DNA of 22,274 bases. Source: CAJQQY01 sp964352225 (GTDB taxonomy: Bacteria; Bacteroidota; Bacteroidia; Chitinophagales; Saprospiraceae). The notes below the pieces were generated by a model. That model did not search any database and was not told where the DNA came from. It saw only the letters and a program-made list of their open reading frames with translations. The stretch lies in the NCBI GenBank assembly GCA_964352225.1, contig CAYGRM010000066.1, positions 1-22,274 of the forward strand, in the 5' to 3' direction. Positions 7,188-15,080 of the stretch are shown piece after piece. Position numbers and translations under genes: made by a program. Within the stretch, counting starts at the first letter, position 1, and every line of letters starts with the position of its first letter.

Positions 7188-10109
7188 ATGAAAAAATACT
7201 TAACCTTTCCACAAACCGAACTTAACCAATCAAAATTACAACTCAATCTAAAAAAATTAGTTTTCTCCAATCGCTCCGGTAGAAAACTTTTCCTCCTCAC
7301 CATAATTTGCTTCTTTTATTTGCAAGCTTTTTCTCAAGACGATCCTCAAAAATGGACAACCGTACTGAACAGCCCTCAAGGTACTTTTAAAGAAATTCAA
7401 GAAGATTTTAACAATTATTGGGAAGGACGTGAATACGTAAAAGGAAAAGGCTACAAGCAATTCCAACGGTGGGAAAACTTTATGGCTCCTCGGATATATC
7501 CATCTTATGATATGACTTTACCTTCCAATAATTATCACAATTTCATGGAATGGAAAAGGAATCAACCTGCAAGTGCTCAGGCAAGAACGATGGTATCAAA
7601 TTGGACATCGTTAGGGCCTTTTACAAAACCAACTGGAGCAGATACTGGTGTTGGGCGGCTAAATATGGTGAGATTTGATCCTAATGATTCAGACATCATG
7701 TATGTAGGTGCTCCAGATGGTGGCTTGTGGAAATCAACGAATGCTGGTAGTTCTTGGACAACCACTACAGATTTCCTAAGTGTAATTGGGGTTTCAGATT
7801 TAGCTATCGATCCTGGAAATACCAATATCATGTATCTTGCCACAGGAGATTTGGAAGGCGATAGAAGAAGTATCGGAGTATTAAAGTCAACTGATGGCGG
7901 TACTTCTTGGAATACCACAGGGCTTACTTGGACGGCAACTGATAATTATAAAATTTCTAAATTATTAATGGATCCTACCAATTCTAGTGTTTTACTAGCA
8001 GCTACTGACGGAGGAGTATTTAGAACAACAAATGGAGGAACATCTTGGTCATCACCTTCGACTATTGTAAATTTCCAAGATATGGAATTCAAACCGGGCG
8101 ATCCCAATACAGTTTATGCTGCTGGAAATGAATTTTGGAAATCCACAGATAATGGAGTTAATTGGACTCAAATAACTTCTGGTGTACCCAGCGCAGGAAG
8201 TGTAGTCCGTATCGCAATAGGAGTAACTGCTGCTAATCCTGCTTATGTATATTTATTGGCTGGAGATGCAACTAATAGTGGATTTTTAGGACTATTTCGG
8301 TCTGGAGATAGTGGAACTTCGTTTTCTACAAGATCCACTTCTCCAAACGTATTAGGATATGTTACTGATGGTTCAGATATGGGAGGACAAGCATTTTATG
8401 ATCTAGCTATTGCGGTCTCACCAGGTGATGCTGACAAAGTAACAATAGGTGGAGTTAATATGTGGCAATCTACAGATGGTGGTACAACTTGGGATATAAT
8501 TACTCATTGGGATCCATCTGAAACTGATCCTGGTCATCGATTTGTTCATGCTGATATCCATGAAATAAACTATTTGCCTGGTAGTAGTACAACCTATTTT
8601 GCTTGTAATGATGGAGGAATTTCTAAGACTATTGATGGAGGAACTAATTGGACAGACATCAGTAATAACTTGGTTATTTCACAACAAAATGCCATTGGTA
8701 TTTCTGCAACCTCAGCTTCTCACCTTGTAGCTGGTCTGCAAGATATTGGTACTATTTATACCACCGGGTCTTGGTCTGTTATTGGCGGTGGTGACGGAGA
8801 AGACAATTTTATTGATCGAACTGACGATAACTATATTGTCATTACTGGTACATATGGATCTCACCAACTTTCTACAGATGGAGGTATGAACTTTAGTGAC
8901 ATCATATCAGGACTTCCTTCAGGTAGTGCGAATGCTAATTTCTTTAGTCCAATAATACAAGATCCAACAACTTCCACCACCTACTATGCAGGAGGAAGAA
9001 TAAATTTATACCGAAGCGTTACTGAAGGATCTTCCTGGACATCAACAGGTGCTGCACCCTTTGGAGCTGATCGTATTATTGATTTCAATATAGCCCCTAG
9101 TAATAATGCTATTATTTATGCTTTGAAGGGTACAGCTATCGCTAAGTCTAGTAATTCAGGAGCAACTTGGACGGATATCACTTCTGGTTTACCAACAGGA
9201 AGTGCAGAATTGACAAATTTAACTATTTCAAATACAGACGCTGATAAAGTGTGGGTTACATTTTCAGGATATAGTAGCACAGATAAAGTATATAAAACAA
9301 CTGATGGAGGATCTAACTGGACCAATGTTTCGACAGGTCTTCCTAATCTCCCTGTAAATACAATTGTATTCCGAAATGGATCAGCACAAGATGAAGTCTA
9401 TATAGGAATGGATATTGGGGTTTATCGTTTTGATAATTCCTTGTCTTCATGGGAAGCCTATTTGACCAGTTTACCAAATGTGAGAGTTAAGGACTTAAGA
9501 ATATTTTATCCTACAGGTAAACTAAGAGCAGCTACCTATGGTAGAGGTACTTGGGAAACTGCTTTATTTGCAGTTTTGCCGGTCGAACTTATTTCTTTTT
9601 CAGGAAAAAATATAGGTCGAGAAAATGAATTATTTTGGACGACTGCTACAGAAAGTAATTTGGAAAAATACTCCATTGAGCGAAGTGCAGACGGTCAAAA
9701 TTTTGAGACAATTGGTGCTATTTTGCCAGACGCAGCCGATTCGGAGGTAACACAAAATTACTCCTTTATTGATGCTCAACCTTTCAAGGGAATCAATTAC
9801 TATAGGCTTAAAATAGTTGATATAGATGATAAATTTGAATACTCTCAGGTCATCGTTCTATTTGTAGATGATTTGAAAAATGAAGTAAGTCTTTATCCTA
9901 ATCCAACTACTAATTTCATTGAAATCAAGGGAATCGTTAGCGAGGAGACTACTATCCATTTGATAGATGCGCTTGGTAGATCTATCCGTAGCGAGCAGTT
10001 GCGAAGAGATGAACCACTTGATGTAAGTTACCTGCCTAATGGAACTTATTTTATTGAATTTCGAACGAATGGTCAGAAAGCAATTGTAAAACGCTTCATC
10101 AAACAATAA
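7188..10109 (+). CDS. Large Asp-box (BNR) beta-propeller protein secreted by T9SS
   Basis: A 973-residue exported protein. Residues 1-31 are an unusually long charged leader, 33-48 the hydrophobic signal core, with cleavage likely near AFSQ. A short helical region (50-135) is followed by a long Asp-box array: at least eleven S/T-x-D/N-x-G-x-x-W/F boxes near residues 183, 234, 280, 319, 372, 428, 481, 562, 610, 654 and 704, which mark a sortilin/VPS10-like or sialidase-like propeller, possibly two. The LPVELISF linker (797-804) leads to a fibronectin-like domain to about 890, then a type A T9SS sorting domain (895-973, YPNPTTNFI through KAIVKRFIKQ) that directs outer-membrane translocation. 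No sialidase catalytic set is evident, so adhesion or polymer binding is as likely as hydrolysis. It is monocistronic, ends at a strong terminator, and has a paralogue at 19207. Confidence 0.93.
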   Translation: MKKYLTFPQTELNQSKLQLNLKKLVFSNRSGRKLFLLTIICFFYLQAFSQDDPQKWTTVLNSPQGTFKEIQEDFNNYWEGREYVKGKGYKQFQRWENFMAPRIYPSYDMTLPSNNYHNFMEWKRNQPASAQARTMVSNWTSLGPFTKPTGADTGVGRLNMVRFDPNDSDIMYVGAPDGGLWKSTNAGSSWTTTTDFLSVIGVSDLAIDPGNTNIMYLATGDLEGDRRSIGVLKSTDGGTSWNTTGLTWTATDNYKISKLLMDPTNSSVLLAATDGGVFRTTNGGTSWSSPSTIVNFQDMEFKPGDPNTVYAAGNEFWKSTDNGVNWTQITSGVPSAGSVVRIAIGVTAANPAYVYLLAGDATNSGFLGLFRSGDSGTSFSTRSTSPNVLGYVTDGSDMGGQAFYDLAIAVSPGDADKVTIGGVNMWQSTDGGTTWDIITHWDPSETDPGHRFVHADIHEINYLPGSSTTYFACNDGGISKTIDGGTNWTDISNNLVISQQNAIGISATSASHLVAGLQDIGTIYTTGSWSVIGGGDGEDNFIDRTDDNYIVITGTYGSHQLSTDGGMNFSDIISGLPSGSANANFFSPIIQDPTTSTTYYAGGRINLYRSVTEGSSWTSTGAAPFGADRIIDFNIAPSNNAIIYALKGTAIAKSSNSGATWTDITSGLPTGSAELTNLTISNTDADKVWVTFSGYSSTDKVYKTTDGGSNWTNVSTGLPNLPVNTIVFRNGSAQDEVYIGMDIGVYRFDNSLSSWEAYLTSLPNVRVKDLRIFYPTGKLRAATYGRGTWETALFAVLPVELISFSGKNIGRENELFWTTATESNLEKYSIERSADGQNFETIGAILPDAADSEVTQNYSFIDAQPFKGINYYRLKIVDIDDKFEYSQVIVLFVDDLKNEVSLYPNPTTNFIEIKGIVSEETTIHLIDALGRSIRSEQLRRDEPLDVSYLPNGTYFIEFRTNGQKAIVKRFIKQ

Positions 10110-10155
10110 CTAACACAGCAAAAGTAAAGTATTTTTTCTTTACTATGATTCACGT

Positions 10156-10194
10156 GTCCTCTGGCGATTCTATCGCTAGAGGGCTTTTTTTTTT
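10156..10194 (+). terminator. Rho-independent terminator of the Asp-box gene
   Basis: The arms 10156-10168 and 10172-10184 (core CCTCTGGCGAT with ATCGCTAGAGG, including G-T pairs) enclose a 3-nt loop and are followed by an unbroken ten-T run at 10185-10194. It is unusually GC-rich for the window. Confidence 0.92.
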
Positions 10195-10214
10195 AAAAAA
10201 AATAATGTAAAAAA

Positions 10215-10679
10215 TCACCATTTTTTAAAAGGCAATTTTACCAAACTCGAATTAAAATACCGAGGCTGAAAAGTCACTTCCTCCCCTACCCAATCGGGAA
10301 TTTCCACTTTTTGATTTTCATCTTCCAATTCTACCTCAGCTAATTTCAGCCCTGCATTATCTCCTTCGAAAATATCAATTTCCCAATTTAAGTCATCTGC
10401 TACAACAATAAACCGTTCTTTTTCAATTAATGGTTTTTCGCAAAGTTGCAACAACTCATTCGCTTCATCAACTGGAATTTCATATTCAAATTCTAAACGA
10501 GTCATCCCTACCGTTTTTCCTTTGATGGTCAAAAATCCTTTGTCTCCTAGAATCCGAACTCGAACGGTTCGTTCTTGTTGGGTGCTGAGGTAACCTTGCT
10601 TGATAATCTTTCGAGAAGTGAATTGGGATCTCCAATTAGCATTTTTGAGGAGGAATTTTCGTTCTATTTCTTTTGGCAT
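10215..10679 (-). CDS. CYTH-domain triphosphate tunnel protein
   Basis: A 154-residue single-domain CYTH protein of the triphosphate tunnel metalloenzyme superfamily. It has the N-terminal ExExK motif (E4, E6, K8 in MPKEIERKFLL), the paired basic strands TVRVRI (R40, R42) and LTIKGK (K53, K55), RLEFEYEIP (R61 with alternating acids), and the C-terminal acidic strand LAEVELED (E115, E117). All tunnel positions expected for binding a triphosphate with a divalent metal are kept. Relatives act as inorganic triphosphatases, thiamine-triphosphatases or class IV adenylate cyclases; short bacterial ones like this are most often triphosphatases, but the substrate is not decided by sequence. I start at the ATG at 10679 because the family begins at ExExK; the frame extends 12 residues further up to 10715. 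It lies downstream of the threonine aldolase gene, separated by a hairpin. Confidence 0.9.
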   Translation of the reverse strand: MPKEIERKFLLKNANWRSQFTSRKIIKQGYLSTQQERTVRVRILGDKGFLTIKGKTVGMTRLEFEYEIPVDEANELLQLCEKPLIEKERFIVVADDLNWEIDIFEGDNAGLKLAEVELEDENQKVEIPDWVGEEVTFQPRYFNSSLVKLPFKKW

Positions 10680-10711
10680 TTGTTTCTCAAAATTTTTAAT
10701 AAAAAAAATAA

Positions 10712-10783
10712 CCACAGATTATACAGATTTTCACAGATGATAATATTGCTAAAATAATCTGTGAAAATCTGAGTAATCCGTGG
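10712..10783. repeat. 27-bp-arm palindromic repeat between CYTH and aldolase genes
   Basis: Arms 10712-10738 and 10757-10783 are complementary at 24 of 27 positions with an 18-nt loop. They are built from words such as CCACAGATT, ACAGATTT and TCACAGAT. A 12-bp piece of the right end, TCCGTGGTAAAA (10777-10788), is repeated directly at 10794-10805. This resembles the CACAGA-type intergenic palindromes seen in many environmental genomes. Confidence 0.8.
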
Positions 10784-10816
10784 TAAAAATTATTCCGTGG
10801 TAAAATAACAATACAT

Positions 10817-11830
10817 TTACAAACCTTCCAAAATCTCCATCACCTCTCCCACCATCTCCTTCGTCACATCCAAATGCGTCACAAACCTCACCGTCTGTGG
10901 CCCAAAAGGAGCTGCTGCGATTCCAGCCTCTCCGACCTTTTTCAAAAATGAATCCGCTGTCCAAGGACTTTTTACATCAAAAATTAAAATGTTCGTTTGC
11001 ACTCTTCGTATGTTTTCCACGTAATCTAACTTTTCCAAAACTTGACTAATCATCCGTGCGTGCTCGTGATCTTCTTTCAATCGTTCTACATTATTATCCA
11101 AAGCATAAATTCCCGCTGCCGCTAAAAAACCAGCCTGTCGCATTCCTCCTCCCATCACTTTTCGTTGTCGCCGAGCTTGCTTCATCATCTTTTCATTTCC
11201 CAAAAGCAAAGAGCCAACTGGCGCCCCCAACCCTTTTGACAAACAAATAGAAATACTATCAAACTCTGCTCCCCAATCAGCAGGATCATCTCCCAACTCA
11301 ACTAACGCATTAAAAAATCTAGCTCCGTCCATATGCAATCCCAAACCTTTCTCTAAACACAATTTTCGAATCGGTCGAACCTCATCTAAAGTATAATAAC
11401 TTCCGCCACCTTTATTAGTTGTATTTTCGAGTACCACCAATTTACTTTTGGGCAACCAATCATAATCAGGACGAATCGCAGCACCAACTTGGTCGGCAGT
11501 TATTTTTCCAAAATCACCTTGCAAAAGATTCATAGGAATTCCAGAATTAGCCGCATAACCGCCAGTTTCATATTGATACACATGCGAATATTCATGGCAA
11601 ATAACTTCCTCCAATCTCCCGGTATGAACATTCATCGCAATTTGATTAGTCATCGTTCCTGAAGGACAAAATAAGGCTGCTTCCATTCCAAAAAGCTTAG
11701 CTGCTTTTTCTTCTAAAGCATTTATAGTTGGATCAGTTCTAAAAACATCGTCGCCCACTTCTGCACTCATCATCGCTTTTAACATTTCCTCAGAAGGCTT
11801 AGTAACTGTATCGCTAGTAAGATTTATCAT
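10817..11830 (-). CDS. ltaE: Low-specificity L-threonine aldolase
   Basis: A PLP enzyme cleaving L-threonine and L-allo-threonine to glycine and acetaldehyde in the cytoplasm. The 337-residue product has the fold-type I aldolase signatures: N-terminal INLTSDTVTKPSEEMLKAM, GDDVFRTDPT, the SGTMTNQIA phosphate-binding turn (57-65), the PLP-stacking histidine in HVYQYETGG (His83, the same number as in E. coli LtaE), HMDGAR (about 166-171), and the Schiff-base lysine in SICLSKGLGAPVGS (Lys199). Length fits the family. It is divergent from the Nudix regulator gene, with 170 bp between starts, and upstream of the CYTH gene. Beta-eliminating lyase relatives share the fold, but motifs favour aldolase. 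Confidence 0.94.
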   Translation of the reverse strand: MINLTSDTVTKPSEEMLKAMMSAEVGDDVFRTDPTINALEEKAAKLFGMEAALFCPSGTMTNQIAMNVHTGRLEEVICHEYSHVYQYETGGYAANSGIPMNLLQGDFGKITADQVGAAIRPDYDWLPKSKLVVLENTTNKGGGSYYTLDEVRPIRKLCLEKGLGLHMDGARFFNALVELGDDPADWGAEFDSISICLSKGLGAPVGSLLLGNEKMMKQARRQRKVMGGGMRQAGFLAAAGIYALDNNVERLKEDHEHARMISQVLEKLDYVENIRRVQTNILIFDVKSPWTADSFLKKVGEAGIAAAPFGPQTVRFVTHLDVTKEMVGEVMEILEGL

Positions 11831-12000
11831 ATTTATTTATTTTTTTTAATTTTACATATTGTAAGATTTACAATTAGTTTAAAATTTGACAAAATTTAAA
11901 CCTAATTTCCCCTAAATACACAAAAACGTAACGGGCGCTAAATTTATGAAAAAACCGTATAAAGCCCTATTTTCGAGACAAATACAAACGGAACAGCACA

Positions 12001-12715
12001 ATGAATTTTGAGGATTACGCGAAATCAGCTTTTACAGTTGATAATATCATTTTTGGATTTGATGATGGTGATTTGAAAGTGTTACTCATCAAAAGAGGAG
12101 AACCACCTTTCGAAGATCAATGGGCTCTACCTGGAAATTTTGTATACCCAAACGAAGATTTAAATGCTTCAGCCAATCGAGTTTTGCAAGAATTGACTGG
12201 ATTAAAAGATGTTTACCNNNNNNNNNNTTGTTTACCTTGAGCAAGTCCGTACTTTTGGAGCCGTAAATCGTCATCCGATGGGACGGGTGATCACCGTCGC
12301 TTATTTTTCATTGATAAAAATTAAAGACTATAAATTACAAGGAACTGCCCCTCTTTCTCAAAAGGCAGAATGGGTTTCCATCAAGGATGCCAACAATCTC
12401 GCCTTTGATCATGATCAAATTTTGGATGCCTGTTTTCAGCGACTCAAACGGCGGGTTCGGATGCGTCCTGTTGGCTTCGAATTACTTCCTCGCAAATTCA
12501 CTTTGACCGAATTACAACATCTTTATGAAGCTATTCTAGAGCCTTCTAAGGAGATTGATAAAAGAAATTTCAGAAAAAAAATTCTTTCTATGAAAATTCT
12601 TGTTGACCTCGGCGAAACTCAAGAAGGAGTTGCTCACCGACCTGCTAAGTTGTATAAATTTGATAAAAAGAAATATGAAAAATTTGTAGAAGAAGGATAT
12701 ATTTTTGAAATCTAA
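12001..12715 (+). CDS. Nudix-domain winged-helix transcriptional regulator (AraR/NrtR-like), split by an N gap
   Basis: Residues 1 to about 145 are a Nudix domain (VDNIIFGFDDGDLKVLLIKRGEPPFEDQWALPGNF) and about 156-231 a winged helix (FTLTELQHLYEAIL then KRNFRKKIL, ending KFVEEGYIFEI). This is the plan of NrtR and of the Bacteroidota AraR regulators, where the Nudix part senses a sugar- or nucleotide-type ligand. The Nudix box is degenerate: the catalytic RE and EE pairs read RV and EL, so a sensor rather than a hydrolase is expected. Ten Ns at 12218-12227 put the two halves out of frame by one base. Merging the 8-bp overlap TGTTTACC restores a continuous KDVYLEQVRTFG and a 231-residue protein, so I regard the gene as intact. 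No sugar operon is adjacent, so the target is unknown. Confidence 0.85.
12218..12227. other. Assembly gap (10 Ns), probably spurious
   Basis: The sequence before the gap ends in TGTTTACC (12210-12217) and the sequence after it begins T then TGTTTACC (12229-12236). Contig ends that overlap by 8 bp were apparently joined with a fixed-size gap instead of being merged. Confidence 0.85.
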
Positions 12716-12772
12716 ATTGTTTGATCAATTAATGGGGTAATTGTATCTCTAATCACTTATTTATCCAATAAA

Positions 12773-14029
12773 CTAATCCACCTTTTTCGGAATCTCCGTT
12801 TGCAAATAATACGCCTTCCCATAATCTCCATGCTCTGCTCCTCCGTTCACATGAATAAAAGTTAGCAAACTAATACTGATAAATAATTGAATGGCAATGA
12901 GGATCACAAGTATTTTTTTGTGCGAAAAAAGTAATTTAACGAGGTAAATAAATAAAAAAGGATAAGCAATTATTAAATAATGAGGTCTAATTTTCACCCC
13001 ACTAAAACTCATCAAAATCCCTAGACCAAATAAGGTTGCGAGTAGGTAAAATTCAGTTGCACTACTTTTATATAACAATCTATTTACAAGTTCTTTTTCT
13101 TTTCGGAAATTATTTATTTTTTTGAATAAATAAACAATCTGCTGTAATAATTTCAACGCCACTCCAACCAATACCAAATGCCCAACCGCTACTAAATAGG
13201 TTGGCATTCCGAATACAAAAGGCATTTTGATAAAATCCCAAAAGTGTTCTCGCAAAGAATACATCGTATTTAATCCCAATGGATCAATAAAACTATAAAT
13301 GTAAAAATCGAATTTATACAAGTTCTCCCAACTTGTCGAAGAGGCTCCTCGGTTATAAATCATTTCATAAATCCAAGGCAACAAACCGATACTACTAATC
13401 ACACTTCCTATAACCCAAAACGGCCATTGCCATTTTATTTTTCTTTTAAAATCAAAAAAAGTGGACAACAAAAACATCCCAAAAGCAAAGAAGAATCCAC
13501 TCATATGAATTTGTCCAAGCATTGCTCCAATCATTCCCCAAGTGAACGCTCCCCATTTTTTTTCCCGATAAAAATGACCGACGATAAATAATAAACAAAA
13601 AATGGGTAACACATCTTGTGCCCATATTTTTCTCGAAAAAAGTATGTACAAAGGATTAGCAGCTAGAAGTGCCAATGCCCAATACCATTGCTGTTGCTCC
13701 TCTCCTTTCAAACTTATTTTAGCAAAAAAGATAAATCCTAACAATGCTATTACATTCAAAATTTGTACTCCGCGAGCCATCCCCAAAGGTGTTTCAACAA
13801 AATACCCCATCAATGAAAATACCCAGACACTTAATCCTGGGTTGATGATTCCTGCACCACTTGTCATGCCGACGCTTTGCCAGACTCCTTCAAGAGGAGC
13901 AAGCATGGCATGATGGTACATCCACCATTCGTCATATTTCCATTCCATGTCTTCTACCCAAATTAGGCGGAGGAGGCAACCGATAAAAATGACGAAGAAG
14001 AAAAGGTATCTATTTTTTATGATGGTCAT
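12773..14029 (-). CDS. GT-C type membrane glycosyltransferase (ArnT/PMT-like)
   Basis: A 418-residue integral membrane protein with about ten hydrophobic segments (8-24, 86-104, 116-131, 139-153, 158-193, 203-221, 276-302, 325-343, 348-368, 371-393). The first outer loop holds the acidic pair Asp33-Glu34 in EWKYDEWWM, the expected metal/sugar-binding motif of GT-C enzymes, and SRKIWAQDVLP (about 132-142) supplies a second acidic residue in the usual place. Such enzymes move a sugar from a lipid-linked donor on the periplasmic side. Donor and acceptor are unknown; the upstream kdsB suggests lipopolysaccharide or another envelope glycan. I start at the ATG at 14029 because the 17 extra upstream codons of the longer frame lie mostly in a palindromic repeat. 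Convergent with the Nudix gene. Confidence 0.8.
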   Translation of the reverse strand: MTIIKNRYLFFFVIFIGCLLRLIWVEDMEWKYDEWWMYHHAMLAPLEGVWQSVGMTSGAGIINPGLSVWVFSLMGYFVETPLGMARGVQILNVIALLGFIFFAKISLKGEEQQQWYWALALLAANPLYILFSRKIWAQDVLPIFCLLFIVGHFYREKKWGAFTWGMIGAMLGQIHMSGFFFAFGMFLLSTFFDFKRKIKWQWPFWVIGSVISSIGLLPWIYEMIYNRGASSTSWENLYKFDFYIYSFIDPLGLNTMYSLREHFWDFIKMPFVFGMPTYLVAVGHLVLVGVALKLLQQIVYLFKKINNFRKEKELVNRLLYKSSATEFYLLATLFGLGILMSFSGVKIRPHYLIIAYPFLFIYLVKLLFSHKKILVILIAIQLFISISLLTFIHVNGGAEHGDYGKAYYLQTEIPKKVD

Positions 14030-14040
14030 TGTTTTATTTT

Positions 14041-14148
14041 TTGCCGCAGACTTGGAATGACTTTTTTTATGACTTTCCACAGACTTTACTTAAAGAAAAA
14101 ACTAATCTGTGGAAAGTCATAAAAAAAGTCATAAATAGTCTGTGGCAA
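14041..14148. repeat. 43-bp-arm palindromic element between kdsB and the glycosyltransferase gene
   Basis: Arms 14041-14083 and 14106-14148 match at 38 of 43 positions around a 22-nt loop. The inner 27 bp of each arm are perfectly complementary (core words TCTGTGGAAAGTCAT and AAAAAAAGTCAT). It begins four bases beyond the kdsB stop codon and ends 11 bp before the next start. The TCTGTGG word is shared with the repeat at 10712-10783. Confidence 0.85.
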
Positions 14149-14152
14149 ATTA

Positions 14153-14893
14153 TTATTGTTTCAAAAAATCATTGGCTTTTGCTAAATCCTCTGGCGTATC
14201 TATTCCAAAAGAATCAAAAGGTAATTCTGTAGTAAATATCTCAAATCCATTTTCTAACCATCGAAGTTGTTCCAATGATTCTAATTTTTCCAATCTGCTT
14301 GGGGGTAATTTGGTGATTTCCAATAGCGTATCTCTACGAAAGGCATACATTCCAATATGTTTGTAAAAGTTAGCACTAGCCCAGTTTTCTTTTTCCTCAT
14401 TTCTCAAAAAAGGAATAGGACTACGTGAAAATAACAATGCTTTTCCATTTTTCCCAAAAACACATTTCACGACATTTGGATTAAAAATATCCTCTTGGTT
14501 TTCGATTAATTTTACGCCAGTTGCAATTTCTGCCATTTCATTTTTTTCAAAAATATTGATGACCGATTCAATTTGTTGAGGATGAATAAATGGTTCGTCT
14601 CCCTGAATATTTACAATGATTTCGAAGTCTTCCATTGAGGCGGCAACTTCGGCAATTCGATCAGTTCCAGTAGGGTGATTAGAGCTGGTCATTTTTACTT
14701 TTCCACCAAAAGAAACCACGTGTTCGAAAATTCTTTTATCGTCAGTTGCCACCACCACCTCCGTCAAAGAAGTAGCTTTTTGACATTGTTCATAAACTCT
14801 TTGAATCATGGTTTTTTCACCTATTTTCATCAGAGGTTTTCCTGGAAAACGACTAGATTCAAATCTTGCAGGTATTATACCTAGAGATTTCAT
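14153..14893 (-). CDS. kdsB: 3-deoxy-manno-octulosonate cytidylyltransferase
   Basis: CMP-KDO synthetase activates KDO with CTP in the cytoplasm for transfer to lipid A, so the cell should make KDO-containing lipopolysaccharide. The 246-residue product is the usual length and carries the whole signature set: IIPARFESSRFPGKPL (6-21), HPTGTDRIAE (73-82), NIQGDEPFI with the metal Asp99 (95-103), LFSRSPIPF (154-162), KHIGMYAFRR (178-187), LPPSRLEKLESLEQLRWLENG (196-216) and FGIDTPEDL with Asp232 (229-237). It reads toward the membrane glycosyltransferase gene, with the large palindrome in the 123-bp gap. It is divergent from the LysM gene. Confidence 0.97.
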   Translation of the reverse strand: MKSLGIIPARFESSRFPGKPLMKIGEKTMIQRVYEQCQKATSLTEVVVATDDKRIFEHVVSFGGKVKMTSSNHPTGTDRIAEVAASMEDFEIIVNIQGDEPFIHPQQIESVINIFEKNEMAEIATGVKLIENQEDIFNPNVVKCVFGKNGKALLFSRSPIPFLRNEEKENWASANFYKHIGMYAFRRDTLLEITKLPPSRLEKLESLEQLRWLENGFEIFTTELPFDSFGIDTPEDLAKANDFLKQ

Positions 14894-14996
14894 ATTTTTG
14901 TATTGAATTTATTAACACTAGAGAAAACAGAGAAGCTATTTTTTCCAAATAAGAGAACTATTCACACGACAATTATTTTTCCAAATAAAGCTGTAT

Positions 14997-15004
14997 TATA
15001 TTTG
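14997..15004 (+). promoter_or_regulatory. -7 promoter element of the LysM gene
   Basis: TATATTTG fully matches TAnnTTTG. A start near 15011 would give a leader of about 70 nt before the ATG at 15081 and argues against the in-frame TTG at 15012 as the start codon. Confidence 0.55.
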
Positions 15005-15080
15005 TAAAAAATTGGTAATCAAACACTTAAACAATAAAAATTTCACATTAGCGCTCTGTGATCTTAAAATTTTTCGTACT

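Noticed and set aside
7188..10109. Sialidase call for the Asp-box proteins
   Set aside because: Asp-boxes are structural; the arginine triad and other catalytic residues were not identifiable, so only propeller fold is supported.
10749..10964. Minus-strand frame overlapping the aldolase end and the palindrome
   Set aside because: Glycine/arginine-rich shadow translation in another frame of the aldolase gene.
12001..12715. Frameshifted pseudogene at the Nudix locus
   Set aside because: The shift coincides with the N gap and disappears when the duplicated TGTTTACC is merged.
13602..13913. Plus-strand open frame inside the glycosyltransferase gene
   Set aside because: It is antisense to a strongly supported membrane protein and has no independent start signal or motif.
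14029..14080. Extended N-terminus of the glycosyltransferase
   Set aside because: The additional codons (SHKKSHSKSAAKNK) lie mostly in the palindromic repeat; the ATG at 14029 leads directly into the first membrane segment.
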